Assembly: GCA_946886375.1 (NCBI GenBank)
Contig: CAMPIL010000156.1
Location: 1 to 8,228 of the forward strand
Length of the DNA stretch: 8,228 nt
Reading direction: 5' to 3'
Source of the DNA: an uncultured Phycisphaerales bacterium
GTDB lineage: Bacteria; Planctomycetota; Phycisphaerae; Phycisphaerales; SM1A02
This document shows positions 1-5,288 of the stretch, piece after piece (within the stretch, counting starts at the first letter, position 1; each line of letters begins with the position of its first letter). A model generated the notes under the pieces. It saw only the letters and a program-made list of their open reading frames with translations. It made no database searches and was not told where the DNA came from. Both the position numbers and the translations under genes were made by a program.

Positions 1-1
1 A

Positions 2-82
2 GAGCTCAGCCTGATGATCGACAAACTCGATCACGAGATTGAAATCCAGCGAGCCCTTCATCCGCCGCCGGAACATTCATGA
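2..82 (+). CDS. C-terminal tail of a truncated plus-strand gene
   Basis: From base 2 a reading frame runs to a TGA at 80-82 and gives 26 residues, including a segment reading MIDKLDHEIEIQRALH and ending PPPEHS. The peptide looks like an amphipathic, charged helix followed by a proline-rich end. About 60% of third positions are G or C, as expected for a real gene here. The other frame checked (from base 1) hits a stop by base 42. The gene begins outside the window, so neither family nor function can be named. It converges on the minus-strand gene at 640-1518. A chance open frame of this length is possible. Confidence 0.45.
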   Translation, partial: ELSLMIDKLDHEIEIQRALHPPPEHS

Positions 83-151
83 TTGCTTCATCTCCCATCG
101 CCGCGATCCGGGCCGGGATCAGGTGAGAGCCATCCGCGGAAGTGTTGGAAC

Positions 152-171
152 CGCAGATGAACGCAGATGAA
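152..171. repeat. Perfect 10-bp direct duplication CGCAGATGAA x2
   Basis: CGCAGATGAA occurs twice back to back, at 152-161 and 162-171, preceded by AAC and followed by TGGG. It lies in noncoding DNA downstream of the partial gene. From memory, similar runs of a (C/A)CAGATGAA unit recur between genes in many bacterial genomes, planctomycetes included, and are read spuriously as peptides resembling FICVHLRF on the opposite strand. That link is recollection, not a search result. The direct duplication itself is certain. Confidence 0.6.
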
Positions 172-239
172 TGGGATGGGACAGGGCGATGATGTCTCAG
201 CGAGTGGCGCCTGTTTTGCAGAGCGCACTACGCTATCGA

Positions 240-261
240 GCACCGCATGACAATGCGGTGC
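240..261. terminator. 9-bp hairpin between converging genes, possible terminator
   Basis: GCACCGCAT (240-248), a four-base loop GACA, and ATGCGGTGC (253-261) form a perfect 9-bp stem, six pairs of which are G-C. It lies between the end of the plus-strand gene (82) and the end of the minus-strand gene (640), where a bidirectional terminator or RNA-stabilising stem would be expected. No U-tract follows on either strand, so it is not a classical intrinsic terminator. The structure is certain and the function inferred. Confidence 0.4.
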
Positions 262-282
262 CAAACCCCGATAACCCCGGAT

Positions 283-597
283 GAACACACGTTCTGATTG
301 GCTCAGAACACGTTCTGAACGGCGCAGAACGTGTTCTGAACGGCGTGGAACGTTTTCTGAGCGGCTCAGAACGTGTTCTGAGACGGACAGAACTCGCTCT
401 GGACGGTTCAGAGAGTGTTCTGAACGACTTGGAGAGTGTTCTGGCCGACTCAGAACGTGTTCTGGACGATTCAGAACGTGTTCTGCGCCAATCAGAACGT
501 CTGATGATCTGCGCGGAGCGCGCATTTCGCCGCGCGGAGCGCGCATGTCACGGCGCAGAACGCGCATTTCGCCGCGTGGAACACGCAATTTATGAGA
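283..597. repeat. Array of fifteen 21-bp tandem repeats with a 14-bp dyad
   Basis: Fifteen consecutive units of exactly 21 bp can be laid end to end with no insertions. Units 1-10 (283-492) share a core CAGAAC-NN-GTTCTG followed by a 7-bp spacer such as AACGGCG. The core is perfect at 304-317, 325-338, 367-380, 451-464 and 472-485, and partly decayed elsewhere. Unit 11 (493-513) is transitional. Units 12-14 (514-576) share a different core, near CGGAGCGCGCAT, and unit 15 (577-597) is degenerate. The period is a multiple of three and the units lack stops, so frames stay open on both strands and read as heptads (for example SEHVLRR on the minus strand). No ribosome binding site supports translation. 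The 21-bp period equals about two helical turns, so the dyads face one side of the helix. In RNA, GTTCTG of one unit can pair with CAGAAC of the next across a 7-nt loop. The array fills most of the gap between converging genes. The structure is certain and the role unknown. Confidence 0.93.
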
Positions 598-639
598 CGC
601 GCAGTCCGCTGGACGCCGCGTCAGACGCTTGCGTTGATC

Positions 640-1518
640 TTACTTCTTCGCCCCGAACGCTTCGCCGAAGGTTGAACTGTCGATGCCCGCGGGCAGGGTT
701 CTTCCGGTGGCGTAGTTGTACAGCACCGCCTTGAAAACCTGCTCCGCAGCGGTTGTCACCGATGTGGCAATCACCAGCAGCATCACGCCGCCTGCAATGG
801 AGAGGACCACGCCCGTCGTGTTGCCTGCGCTTGCGGCCAGGGCGATCAGCGCGATCACACCCAGGAACAACGGCAGCATGATGAGAAACGACAGGAAGCC
901 CATCGAGAAGCGGCCCGCCAGCGCGGTGCCCCAGGTTCCCTTGAGCGTCGCTGCGGAGAGTTTTATCGCCATGATCGGCCCCACGCCATCCATCACCAGC
1001 ACGGGCACGACGAAGTAAGTCATCGCGCTCCACGCAGTGCCGAGGATCGCGGAGACCCATCTGCCGACCTTCTCGTTTGCGTTTTCGATCATCTTGAGAA
1101 TGACGCCGATGATCGCGGAGACGAACGCCCAAGCGAGGATTTGCGGCAGTCGTTTGCTTGCGACCGCAAAGCCGTAGCCGATGGTGGGCGCTTCGCCCGC
1201 GACGACTTTCATGGCGCACGCGGTGAGGCCGCAGTTGAAGAAGACGATCACGAAGTACGTGCAGAAATAAAAGAGGAAGAGGACGAAGTACATCATCACC
1301 TGATCGGCGGTTGTCGCCTGCGCGGCGGCGTCGCCATCTGCGATCTTCATCCACAGTTCAAGCGTGCCGCTGGTCCAGAGCGGGAAGAGGAAACTGGCGA
1401 GCACGAGCGCGGACGCCGCGGTGGAGACGAGCGGGAAGATGAGCAGTTGCTTGAAGTCCCAGATGATGCCGTAACTGATCTTGGCGTATTCCCAACTGCG
1501 GCCGAGCGATGCGAACAT
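640..1518 (-). CDS. DUF6159-type multi-pass inner membrane protein
   Basis: This is a 292-residue integral membrane protein. It opens with a short amphipathic stretch containing SWEYAK, then DFKQLLIFPL leading into a first membrane helix (about 27-48). Further hydrophobic segments lie at about 76-100, 127-142, 153-175, 206-230 and 237-255, giving roughly six helices. The motifs SWE ... K-LL-FPL, YFVIVFFN, and FVVPVLVMDGVGP followed by an amphipathic AIKLSA helix match my memory of the DUF6159 family, whose biochemical role is unknown. The length is normal for it. The ATG at 1518 is chosen because AGGAG lies six bases upstream. The frame is open further upstream, but that part lacks the family pattern. 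The gene is transcribed alone, diverging from the gene at 1948 and converging on the repeat array. The family call is from memory; membrane topology is read from hydrophobicity. Confidence 0.8.
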   Translation of the reverse strand: MFASLGRSWEYAKISYGIIWDFKQLLIFPLVSTAASALVLASFLFPLWTSGTLELWMKIADGDAAAQATTADQVMMYFVLFLFYFCTYFVIVFFNCGLTACAMKVVAGEAPTIGYGFAVASKRLPQILAWAFVSAIIGVILKMIENANEKVGRWVSAILGTAWSAMTYFVVPVLVMDGVGPIMAIKLSAATLKGTWGTALAGRFSMGFLSFLIMLPLFLGVIALIALAASAGNTTGVVLSIAGGVMLLVIATSVTTAAEQVFKAVLYNYATGRTLPAGIDSSTFGEAFGAKK

Positions 1519-1947
1519 GGCGGTCTCCTGGTGAGGGCAGCGTGCGAGGAAAATTATGCGGCAATTATCGTCGAAGGTGTCTGCGAGTGATTGAGAATGG
1601 GGTGGGATTTCGCATGGCGAGAAAAATCCTGGAGGGAATTCCATCGCCAATCCGACGAAGCATCGGTGACTGTAAGTGCAGCGATGAGCGGGACTTATGG
1701 CGAGGCGCAGGAGCGAGTGCCGCGGCGCCGATCGCACGACTGGATCAGTTTCCCAAATCTCCAAGTGAATAGCAGGCGGCGATGCGTGTCCGTCACATTG
1801 CAAGGCTGTAAGTATCGACAGGTTTCGCACATGGCCGATGCGTGATTGCTGTTTTTCATCTGCGGCATGTGTGGATCAAAAGGTTTTTCTTCCTGCTCGT
1901 GAATCTCGATCCCGAACCTATTTGACTCATCCAAGAAAGGACATCTC
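1519..1947. other. Divergent intergenic region (promoters expected)
   Basis: These 429 bases separate the minus-strand membrane gene from the plus-strand operon starting at 1948, so both promoters should lie here. On the minus strand a CATAAT hexamer and overlapping A/T-rich stretch about 40 bases before the start (around 1550-1575) could be a -10 element, but no good -35 accompanies it. I found no convincing sigma-70 pair for the plus strand. The open frames here look like shadows without ribosome binding sites. No strong hairpin or repeat was found. Confidence 0.45.
1525..1529 (-). promoter_or_regulatory. Ribosome binding site that sets the DUF6159 start
   Basis: On the minus strand the sequence reads AGGAG, six bases, then ATG (1518). 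It decides the start among several in-frame candidates, since the frame continues open for about 104 further codons upstream. Confidence 0.75.
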
Positions 1948-2418
1948 ATGCGATTGAACATGCAACGGCTGGCCGTGATGCTTCTGGCGTTGATGGCGGT
2001 GTGTGCGTGCGCGTTTGCTTTTCAGAGCAAGCCCGCCCCTGCGAAGGCTTCGGCTGCGGGAGCGGTCATCATCAACATCACGACCGGGCCGGATGATGTG
2101 TTCCGATTGCTCAGCGCGTTTCACGTTGCGGAGGACGCGATCAACGATGGGCGGCGGGTGGTGCTGTTCTTCAATGGAAGAGGCGTGACGGTGCCTGTGA
2201 AGCGATTGTCCGGCGAGTTGCAATTGGGACAGGAGCGCGCCCTGTGGGTGGTGCTGCAGGACCTGGTGCAGGCCGGCGCGGAGGTGATGGTGGCGCGCGA
2301 ATCGATGCGCGCGTTGAACATGGTGGAAGCCGACTTCATCACCGGCACGCAGATCGGCGACTGGGGCGGCAGCGTGTTCGGCAAGATCACCGCCGGAAGC
2401 GTGGTATTCAGTTATTGA
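1948..2418 (+). CDS. Secreted DsrE-like protein lacking the family cysteine
   Basis: This 156-residue protein has an N-terminal signal peptide: a basic start, a hydrophobic core at about 8-24 and a likely cleavage after CAFA (residues 21-24). The mature part resembles the DsrE/DsrF-like fold. A first strand IINITTG (41-47) is followed by a helix with AFHVAEDAINDG (58-69), then VVLFFNGRGV (71-80), a helix leading to LVQAGAEVMV (106-115), and ESMRALNM ... FITGTQIG towards the end. DsrE-type sulfur carriers place a reactive cysteine in the loop after the AGAEV-like strand. Here that loop reads ARESMRALNM, and the only cysteines (19 and 21) are in the signal peptide. Cysteine-based sulfur transfer is therefore unlikely, and a binding role is inferred. 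The ATG at 1948 has AAAGG seven bases upstream; the ATG at 1960 is a less supported alternative. It is probably the first gene of an operon with the lipoprotein 29 bp downstream. Confidence 0.75.
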   Translation: MRLNMQRLAVMLLALMAVCACAFAFQSKPAPAKASAAGAVIINITTGPDDVFRLLSAFHVAEDAINDGRRVVLFFNGRGVTVPVKRLSGELQLGQERALWVVLQDLVQAGAEVMVARESMRALNMVEADFITGTQIGDWGGSVFGKITAGSVVFSY

Positions 2419-2447
2419 GTTGATTCGCCTTCACAAGGAGCAGCAAC

Positions 2448-3251
2448 ATGCAGTGGAACACGTTATCGAGGTTGGGTCGGGTTTGCGCGTTGATGTTGGC
2501 AGCATTCGCGCTGAGCGGGTGCAGTTCGACCATGAAGTATTATGTGCCGGGTGAACCCGCGGATTTCCGCGCGCTGGGCATTACGCAAACGGAGGCGGAG
2601 GCGCAGACCGATGCCAGCATCGCTCGCCGACTGGATCGCAAGCCGCTGGCACGGTTTCCCACATCGATCGCTGTAGTGCGCGTGCAGGGCTCCGGCTATC
2701 GCTCGTACACGAGTGTTGGTCGAGGCGATGGGCGCTTTACGGTTGTAACCACGCGCGATGTCGAATCGCAGGAGGCGTTTGACCAGATCGCATCGCTGCC
2801 GATGATCGCGGAAGTCGCGGCGCTGAATAGTCTTGTCACGCCAGATCGCTTGAACACAGAGCAGGACTTGCGCGGCGCGGCGGCGAATCTTCAGGCTGAC
2901 ATGCTGTTGATCTACACCTTTGATACGCAATTTGAAACCAAGACGAAGGTCAAGCCGCTGGGCCTGCTGACGCTTGGGTTGTTTCCTGATCGCCAGGCAA
3001 GCGTGAATTCAACTGCGTCGGCCGCACTGCTGGATACGCGCAATGGTTACGTCTACGGACTGGCTGAGGCGTCCGGGCGCGAATCGCAGATCACCAACGC
3101 ATGGAACAGCGAAGATGCGATCGATGTTTCGCGCCGCAAGGCTGAGCAGCAGGCGTTCGATGGACTGGTCGGCGAAGTGACCTCCATGTGGACGCGCGTC
3201 GTGTCTCGCTACGGCCCGGCTGATGCGGCCGCCAGCGCCGGATCAAGTTGA
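2448..3251 (+). CDS. Lipoprotein of unknown function
   Basis: This 267-residue protein has a type II signal peptide: basic start, hydrophobic segment at about 12-23, and lipobox LSGC with the acylated cysteine at 25. It is therefore expected to be membrane-anchored outside the cytoplasm. The mature part shows alternating strand and helix. It has a strand SIAVVRVQG (73-81), a Gly/Arg-rich turn (82-98), a strand FTVVTTRD, a helical stretch (107-128), then DLRGAAANLQADMLLIYTFDTQ (140-161). Next comes a hydrophobic LGLLTLGLF (171-179), two strands ending in GYVYGLAEASG (200-210), and a C-terminal helix (226-249). The ADMLLIYTF element followed by strands recalls the fold of envelope lipoproteins such as LpoB and CsgG, but I see no diagnostic motif, so this is a weak inference. 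AAGGAG lies seven bases before the ATG. The short gap to the preceding gene suggests co-transcription. Confidence 0.75.
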   Translation: MQWNTLSRLGRVCALMLAAFALSGCSSTMKYYVPGEPADFRALGITQTEAEAQTDASIARRLDRKPLARFPTSIAVVRVQGSGYRSYTSVGRGDGRFTVVTTRDVESQEAFDQIASLPMIAEVAALNSLVTPDRLNTEQDLRGAAANLQADMLLIYTFDTQFETKTKVKPLGLLTLGLFPDRQASVNSTASAALLDTRNGYVYGLAEASGRESQITNAWNSEDAIDVSRRKAEQQAFDGLVGEVTSMWTRVVSRYGPADAAASAGSS

Positions 3252-3341
3252 GCAGGCATTTCGGCGCGACCACTCGGCTCTGCGGGACGCTGCACGCGCC
3301 ACTGCCCCGCAGGGAATACAAGAGGCCGGCGGTTGTCTTTG

Positions 3342-3387
3342 ATCATGTTGGATGTGGCATGCAGATTGATCGGAGGATCAACATGAT
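3342..3387 (+). promoter_or_regulatory. 9-bp inverted repeat covering a start codon
   Basis: ATCATGTTG at 3342-3350 and CAACATGAT at 3379-3387 are perfect reverse complements. The right arm contains the start codon (3383-3385) of the small Cys/His lipoprotein, and its ribosome binding site GGAGG (3372-3376) lies in the 28-base loop. If this stem formed in the mRNA the start codon would be masked. The pairing is seen directly; a regulatory effect is inferred. Confidence 0.45.
3366..3381 (+). promoter_or_regulatory. Hairpin with the ribosome binding site in its tetraloop
   Basis: TTGATC (3366-3371), loop GGAG (3372-3375) and GATCAA (3376-3381) form a perfect 6-bp stem placing the Shine-Dalgarno core in the loop, just before the ATG at 3383. 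It shares bases 3379-3381 with the longer inverted repeat at 3342-3387, so the two stems cannot form together. A second TTGATC at 3339-3344 could also pair with 3376-3381. Confidence 0.45.
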
Positions 3388-3574
3388 GAAGCGCGCGGTA
3401 ATTGCATTGTGCATTGTGTGCGGGGCGATGCCGGCGAGTGGATGCCATCCCGGTTACGCCAGTTACAGCCTGAACTACGGCACACCGTATTGCGGCGAGC
3501 CGGTGTACTGCGAGCCCGTGTACTGCGAGCCGGTGCACTATCACGGTCGTCATGGCCATCATGGTCGTTGGTGA
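3383..3574 (+). CDS. Small Cys/His-rich lipoprotein, candidate metal binder
   Basis: This protein has 63 residues. It has a short signal peptide (basic start MMKR, hydrophobic 5-18) ending in ASGC, an acceptable though not ideal lipobox with cysteine 21. The mature part is tiny and compositionally extreme. There is a Tyr-rich stretch (25-36), then CGEPVY, CEPVY and CEPVH in succession (37-52), then a His/Gly/Arg tail HYHGRHGHHGRW (52-63). That gives three cysteines beyond the lipidated one, and six histidines at 52-60. The pattern suggests metal-ion binding at the cell envelope, which is inference. The ATG at 3383 is chosen because GGAGG lies six bases upstream and a signal peptide follows at once; the frame is open back to 3248, but that stretch has no such features. 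A second ATG follows immediately at 3386. It lies 131 bp after the larger lipoprotein gene and may share its transcript. Confidence 0.7.
   Translation: MMKRAVIALCIVCGAMPASGCHPGYASYSLNYGTPYCGEPVYCEPVYCEPVHYHGRHGHHGRW
3497..3538 (+). repeat. 15-bp in-frame tandem repeat encoding EPVYC units
   Basis: Two full 15-bp copies (3497-3511 and 3512-3526) and a 12-bp third copy (3527-3538) differ by only a few bases. Copy 2 has CCC where the others have CCG, and copy 3 has CAC for TAC. Each encodes Glu-Pro-Val-Tyr/His, with Cys closing the first two. The near identity at DNA level points to recent duplication inside the small lipoprotein gene. Confidence 0.8.
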
Positions 3575-3658
3575 GAACCGAGGCTGGGAATACTGCGATC
3601 TGCTTTCGGACTGAGCACGCAATGTGCGGGCGGCCACCTTGGTTTGTCTTGTGCCTGT

Positions 3659-3697
3659 GGCGAACTCGAGCCAGCGGCTCGTGGCGCTGGAATCGCC
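3659..3697. promoter_or_regulatory. Nested inverted repeats upstream of the gdh promoter-like site
   Basis: GGCGA (3659-3663) pairs with TCGCC (3693-3697). Inside it CCAGCG (3671-3676) pairs with CGCTGG (3685-3690), and as an alternative GAGCC (3668-3672) pairs with GGCTC (3676-3680). No T-run follows. The dyads lie where a -35 or operator would sit for the extended -10 at 3699-3707. They could equally be the 3' end structure of the gene ending at 3574. Confidence 0.3.
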
Positions 3698-3698
3698 G

Positions 3699-3707
3699 TG
3701 GTATGAT
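3699..3707 (+). promoter_or_regulatory. Candidate extended -10 promoter for glutamate dehydrogenase
   Basis: TGG-TATGAT matches an extended -10 element (TGn followed by a TATAAT-like hexamer). No TTGACA-like -35 is found 17 bases upstream, which extended -10 promoters can tolerate. A start near 3714 would give a leader of about 90 bases before the ATG at 3806. Confidence 0.3.
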
Positions 3708-3805
3708 GTCTCGCAATCCCCGGGAAGGCGACCCAAACCGCGATGTCAGGTTGATCGCCGGCGGGGATGGTTGTGCACGCTGCGCAAGAACCGGAGCACT
3801 CATCC

Positions 3806-5254
3806 ATGGCGAAAGCCAAATCTTCCTCGTCCAATCCCGGCCCGATGACCCTCAAGCCCAGATCGGCCGGTGAAAAAGCCAAGACCAATCCCATGCCCAA
3901 CGGCGATCTGAAATCGCCGGTGAGTTCGGCGGCTTCAACAGCAGTGCGTCCGCCGCACCTGCCTTCGCGCGTCTTCGAGGAACTCGAGATCGTGCGCGAT
4001 CCAGCCAACCTGTTTCATCAGACGATGGAGCAGGTGCTGATCTCAGCGCAACTCATCGGCATGAAGCATCACCAGCAGATCATCGTCGCCCAGCCCAAGA
4101 ACGAGATCATGGTGCACTTCCCGGTGCTGATGGATGATGGCCACCACCGGCTGTTCAAGGGCTACCGCGTGCAGCACAACAACGCGCTGGGGCCCTACAA
4201 GGGCGGCCTGCGGTATCACCCGCACGTGTCGCTGGACGATGTGAAGGCGCTGGCGGTGCTGATGACGATGAAGTGCAGCCTGGTGCGCGTGCCCTTTGGC
4301 GGTGGCAAGGGAGGTGTGAAGTGCAACCCGCGCGAACTTTCCCGCGATGAGCTGATGCGCGTGACACGGCGGTTCTGCTCGGCGATCTCAAACCAGATCG
4401 GACCCGATTACGACATTCCCGCGCCGGATGTCGGCACCAATGCGCAGGTGATGGCGTGGTTCGCCGACACCTACGCCCAGATGACGCCTGAATTGACGCG
4501 GGCCGACGTGGCCCGCGTGGTGACGGGAAAGCCCGTTGAAATGGGCGGCTCGCTCGGTCGCGAAAAGGCCACCGGACAGGGCCTGGTCGATGTGCTGGAG
4601 GAAATGCTGCCTGAATTGGGCATCGATATCTCCAAGATGACCTACAGCCTGATCGGCTTCGGCAACGTGGGCGGCTGGACGGGGCGGTTGCTTTCAGCGC
4701 TTGGCGCGAAACTCGTGTGCGTGCTCGATCACACCGGCGCGATTCACCATCCGCGCGGCATCGACACCGCTGCGCTCACCGAGCACGTGGATAAGACCGG
4801 CGGCGTGGGCGGATTCAAGCAGGCGGAAACGATCACCGAGAAAGAGTTCTATTCCATGCCCGTGGATCTGTTCATCCCCTGCGCGCTGGAGCAGATGATC
4901 ACGCCCAAGGAAGCGGCGCTGATCAACGCGAAGGTCGTCGCCGAGGGCGCGAATGCCCCGACCACGCCGGAGGGCGACGCGGTGCTGCAGCAGCGCGGCA
5001 TTGAAATCCTGCCCGCGATTCTGTGCAACGCAGGCGGCGTGACGGTGTCGTACTTTGAATGGGTGCAGAACAAGTCCAGTGTCTTCTGGACCGCTGAGGA
5101 AGTCGACACGCGCCTCAACCAGCACATGATCATGGCGGCGCGGCGGACCAAACTGGCGCGGCACAAGTACGAATGCGACATGCGCACCGCGGCATACTGC
5201 GCGGCCCTGGAGCAGATCGGCAAAGTCTACGACCTTCGCGGCGTGTTCCCGTAA
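3806..5254 (+). CDS. gdhA: Glutamate dehydrogenase (Glu/Leu/Phe/Val dehydrogenase family)
   Basis: This cytoplasmic enzyme reversibly deaminates glutamate to 2-oxoglutarate and ammonium using NAD(P), joining carbon and nitrogen metabolism. The protein has 482 residues. The substrate domain carries YRVQHN, GPYKGGLRYHP (Lys 132) and MTMKC (Lys 156). The catalytic loop PFGGGKGG has its lysine at 168, and PAPDVGT has its aspartate at 208. The Rossmann domain shows GFGNVG at 284-289, an acidic residue at about 308 after the second strand, AEGANAP (379-385) and NAGGVTVSYFEW near the C-terminal part. All expected active-site positions are present; cofactor choice cannot be read with confidence. Family members are usually about 410-450 residues. 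Here the first 55-60 residues are an extra Ser/Lys/Pro-rich, low-complexity extension. The ATG at 3806 is preferred because GGAG lies nine bases upstream; an in-frame ATG at 3767 would add 13 residues. Downstream genes follow closely. Confidence 0.95.
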   Translation: MAKAKSSSSNPGPMTLKPRSAGEKAKTNPMPNGDLKSPVSSAASTAVRPPHLPSRVFEELEIVRDPANLFHQTMEQVLISAQLIGMKHHQQIIVAQPKNEIMVHFPVLMDDGHHRLFKGYRVQHNNALGPYKGGLRYHPHVSLDDVKALAVLMTMKCSLVRVPFGGGKGGVKCNPRELSRDELMRVTRRFCSAISNQIGPDYDIPAPDVGTNAQVMAWFADTYAQMTPELTRADVARVVTGKPVEMGGSLGREKATGQGLVDVLEEMLPELGIDISKMTYSLIGFGNVGGWTGRLLSALGAKLVCVLDHTGAIHHPRGIDTAALTEHVDKTGGVGGFKQAETITEKEFYSMPVDLFIPCALEQMITPKEAALINAKVVAEGANAPTTPEGDAVLQQRGIEILPAILCNAGGVTVSYFEWVQNKSSVFWTAEEVDTRLNQHMIMAARRTKLARHKYECDMRTAAYCAALEQIGKVYDLRGVFP

Positions 5255-5288
5255 GTACGCGCTGGTTCGGTAACAACGGAGCAGGCAC

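Noticed and set aside
283..492. LexA boxes (GAAC-N4-GTTC)
   Set aside because: The dyad here has only two bases between GAAC and GTTC, not four, and no SOS gene is adjacent.
283..597. CRISPR array
   Set aside because: The units are directly adjacent 21-bp repeats with no unique spacers of typical length.
1519..1830. N-terminal extension of the DUF6159 gene by about 104 codons
   Set aside because: The frame is open, but the extra residues lack the family pattern, and a clear AGGAG six bases before the ATG at 1518 marks the start.
1828..1850. Sigma-54-like TGG ... TTGC pair
   Set aside because: The spacing from TGG to TTGC is 14 bases where the -24/-12 promoter needs 11.
3280..3312. Inverted repeat CTGCGGG ... 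CCCGCAG after the larger lipoprotein gene
   Set aside because: The 7-bp arms are perfect, but the loop is 19 bases and no T-run follows, so a terminator call is not justified.
3767..3805. Earlier ATG for glutamate dehydrogenase
   Set aside because: It adds only 13 residues and lacks a well-placed Shine-Dalgarno sequence; GGAG upstream of 3806 is better.
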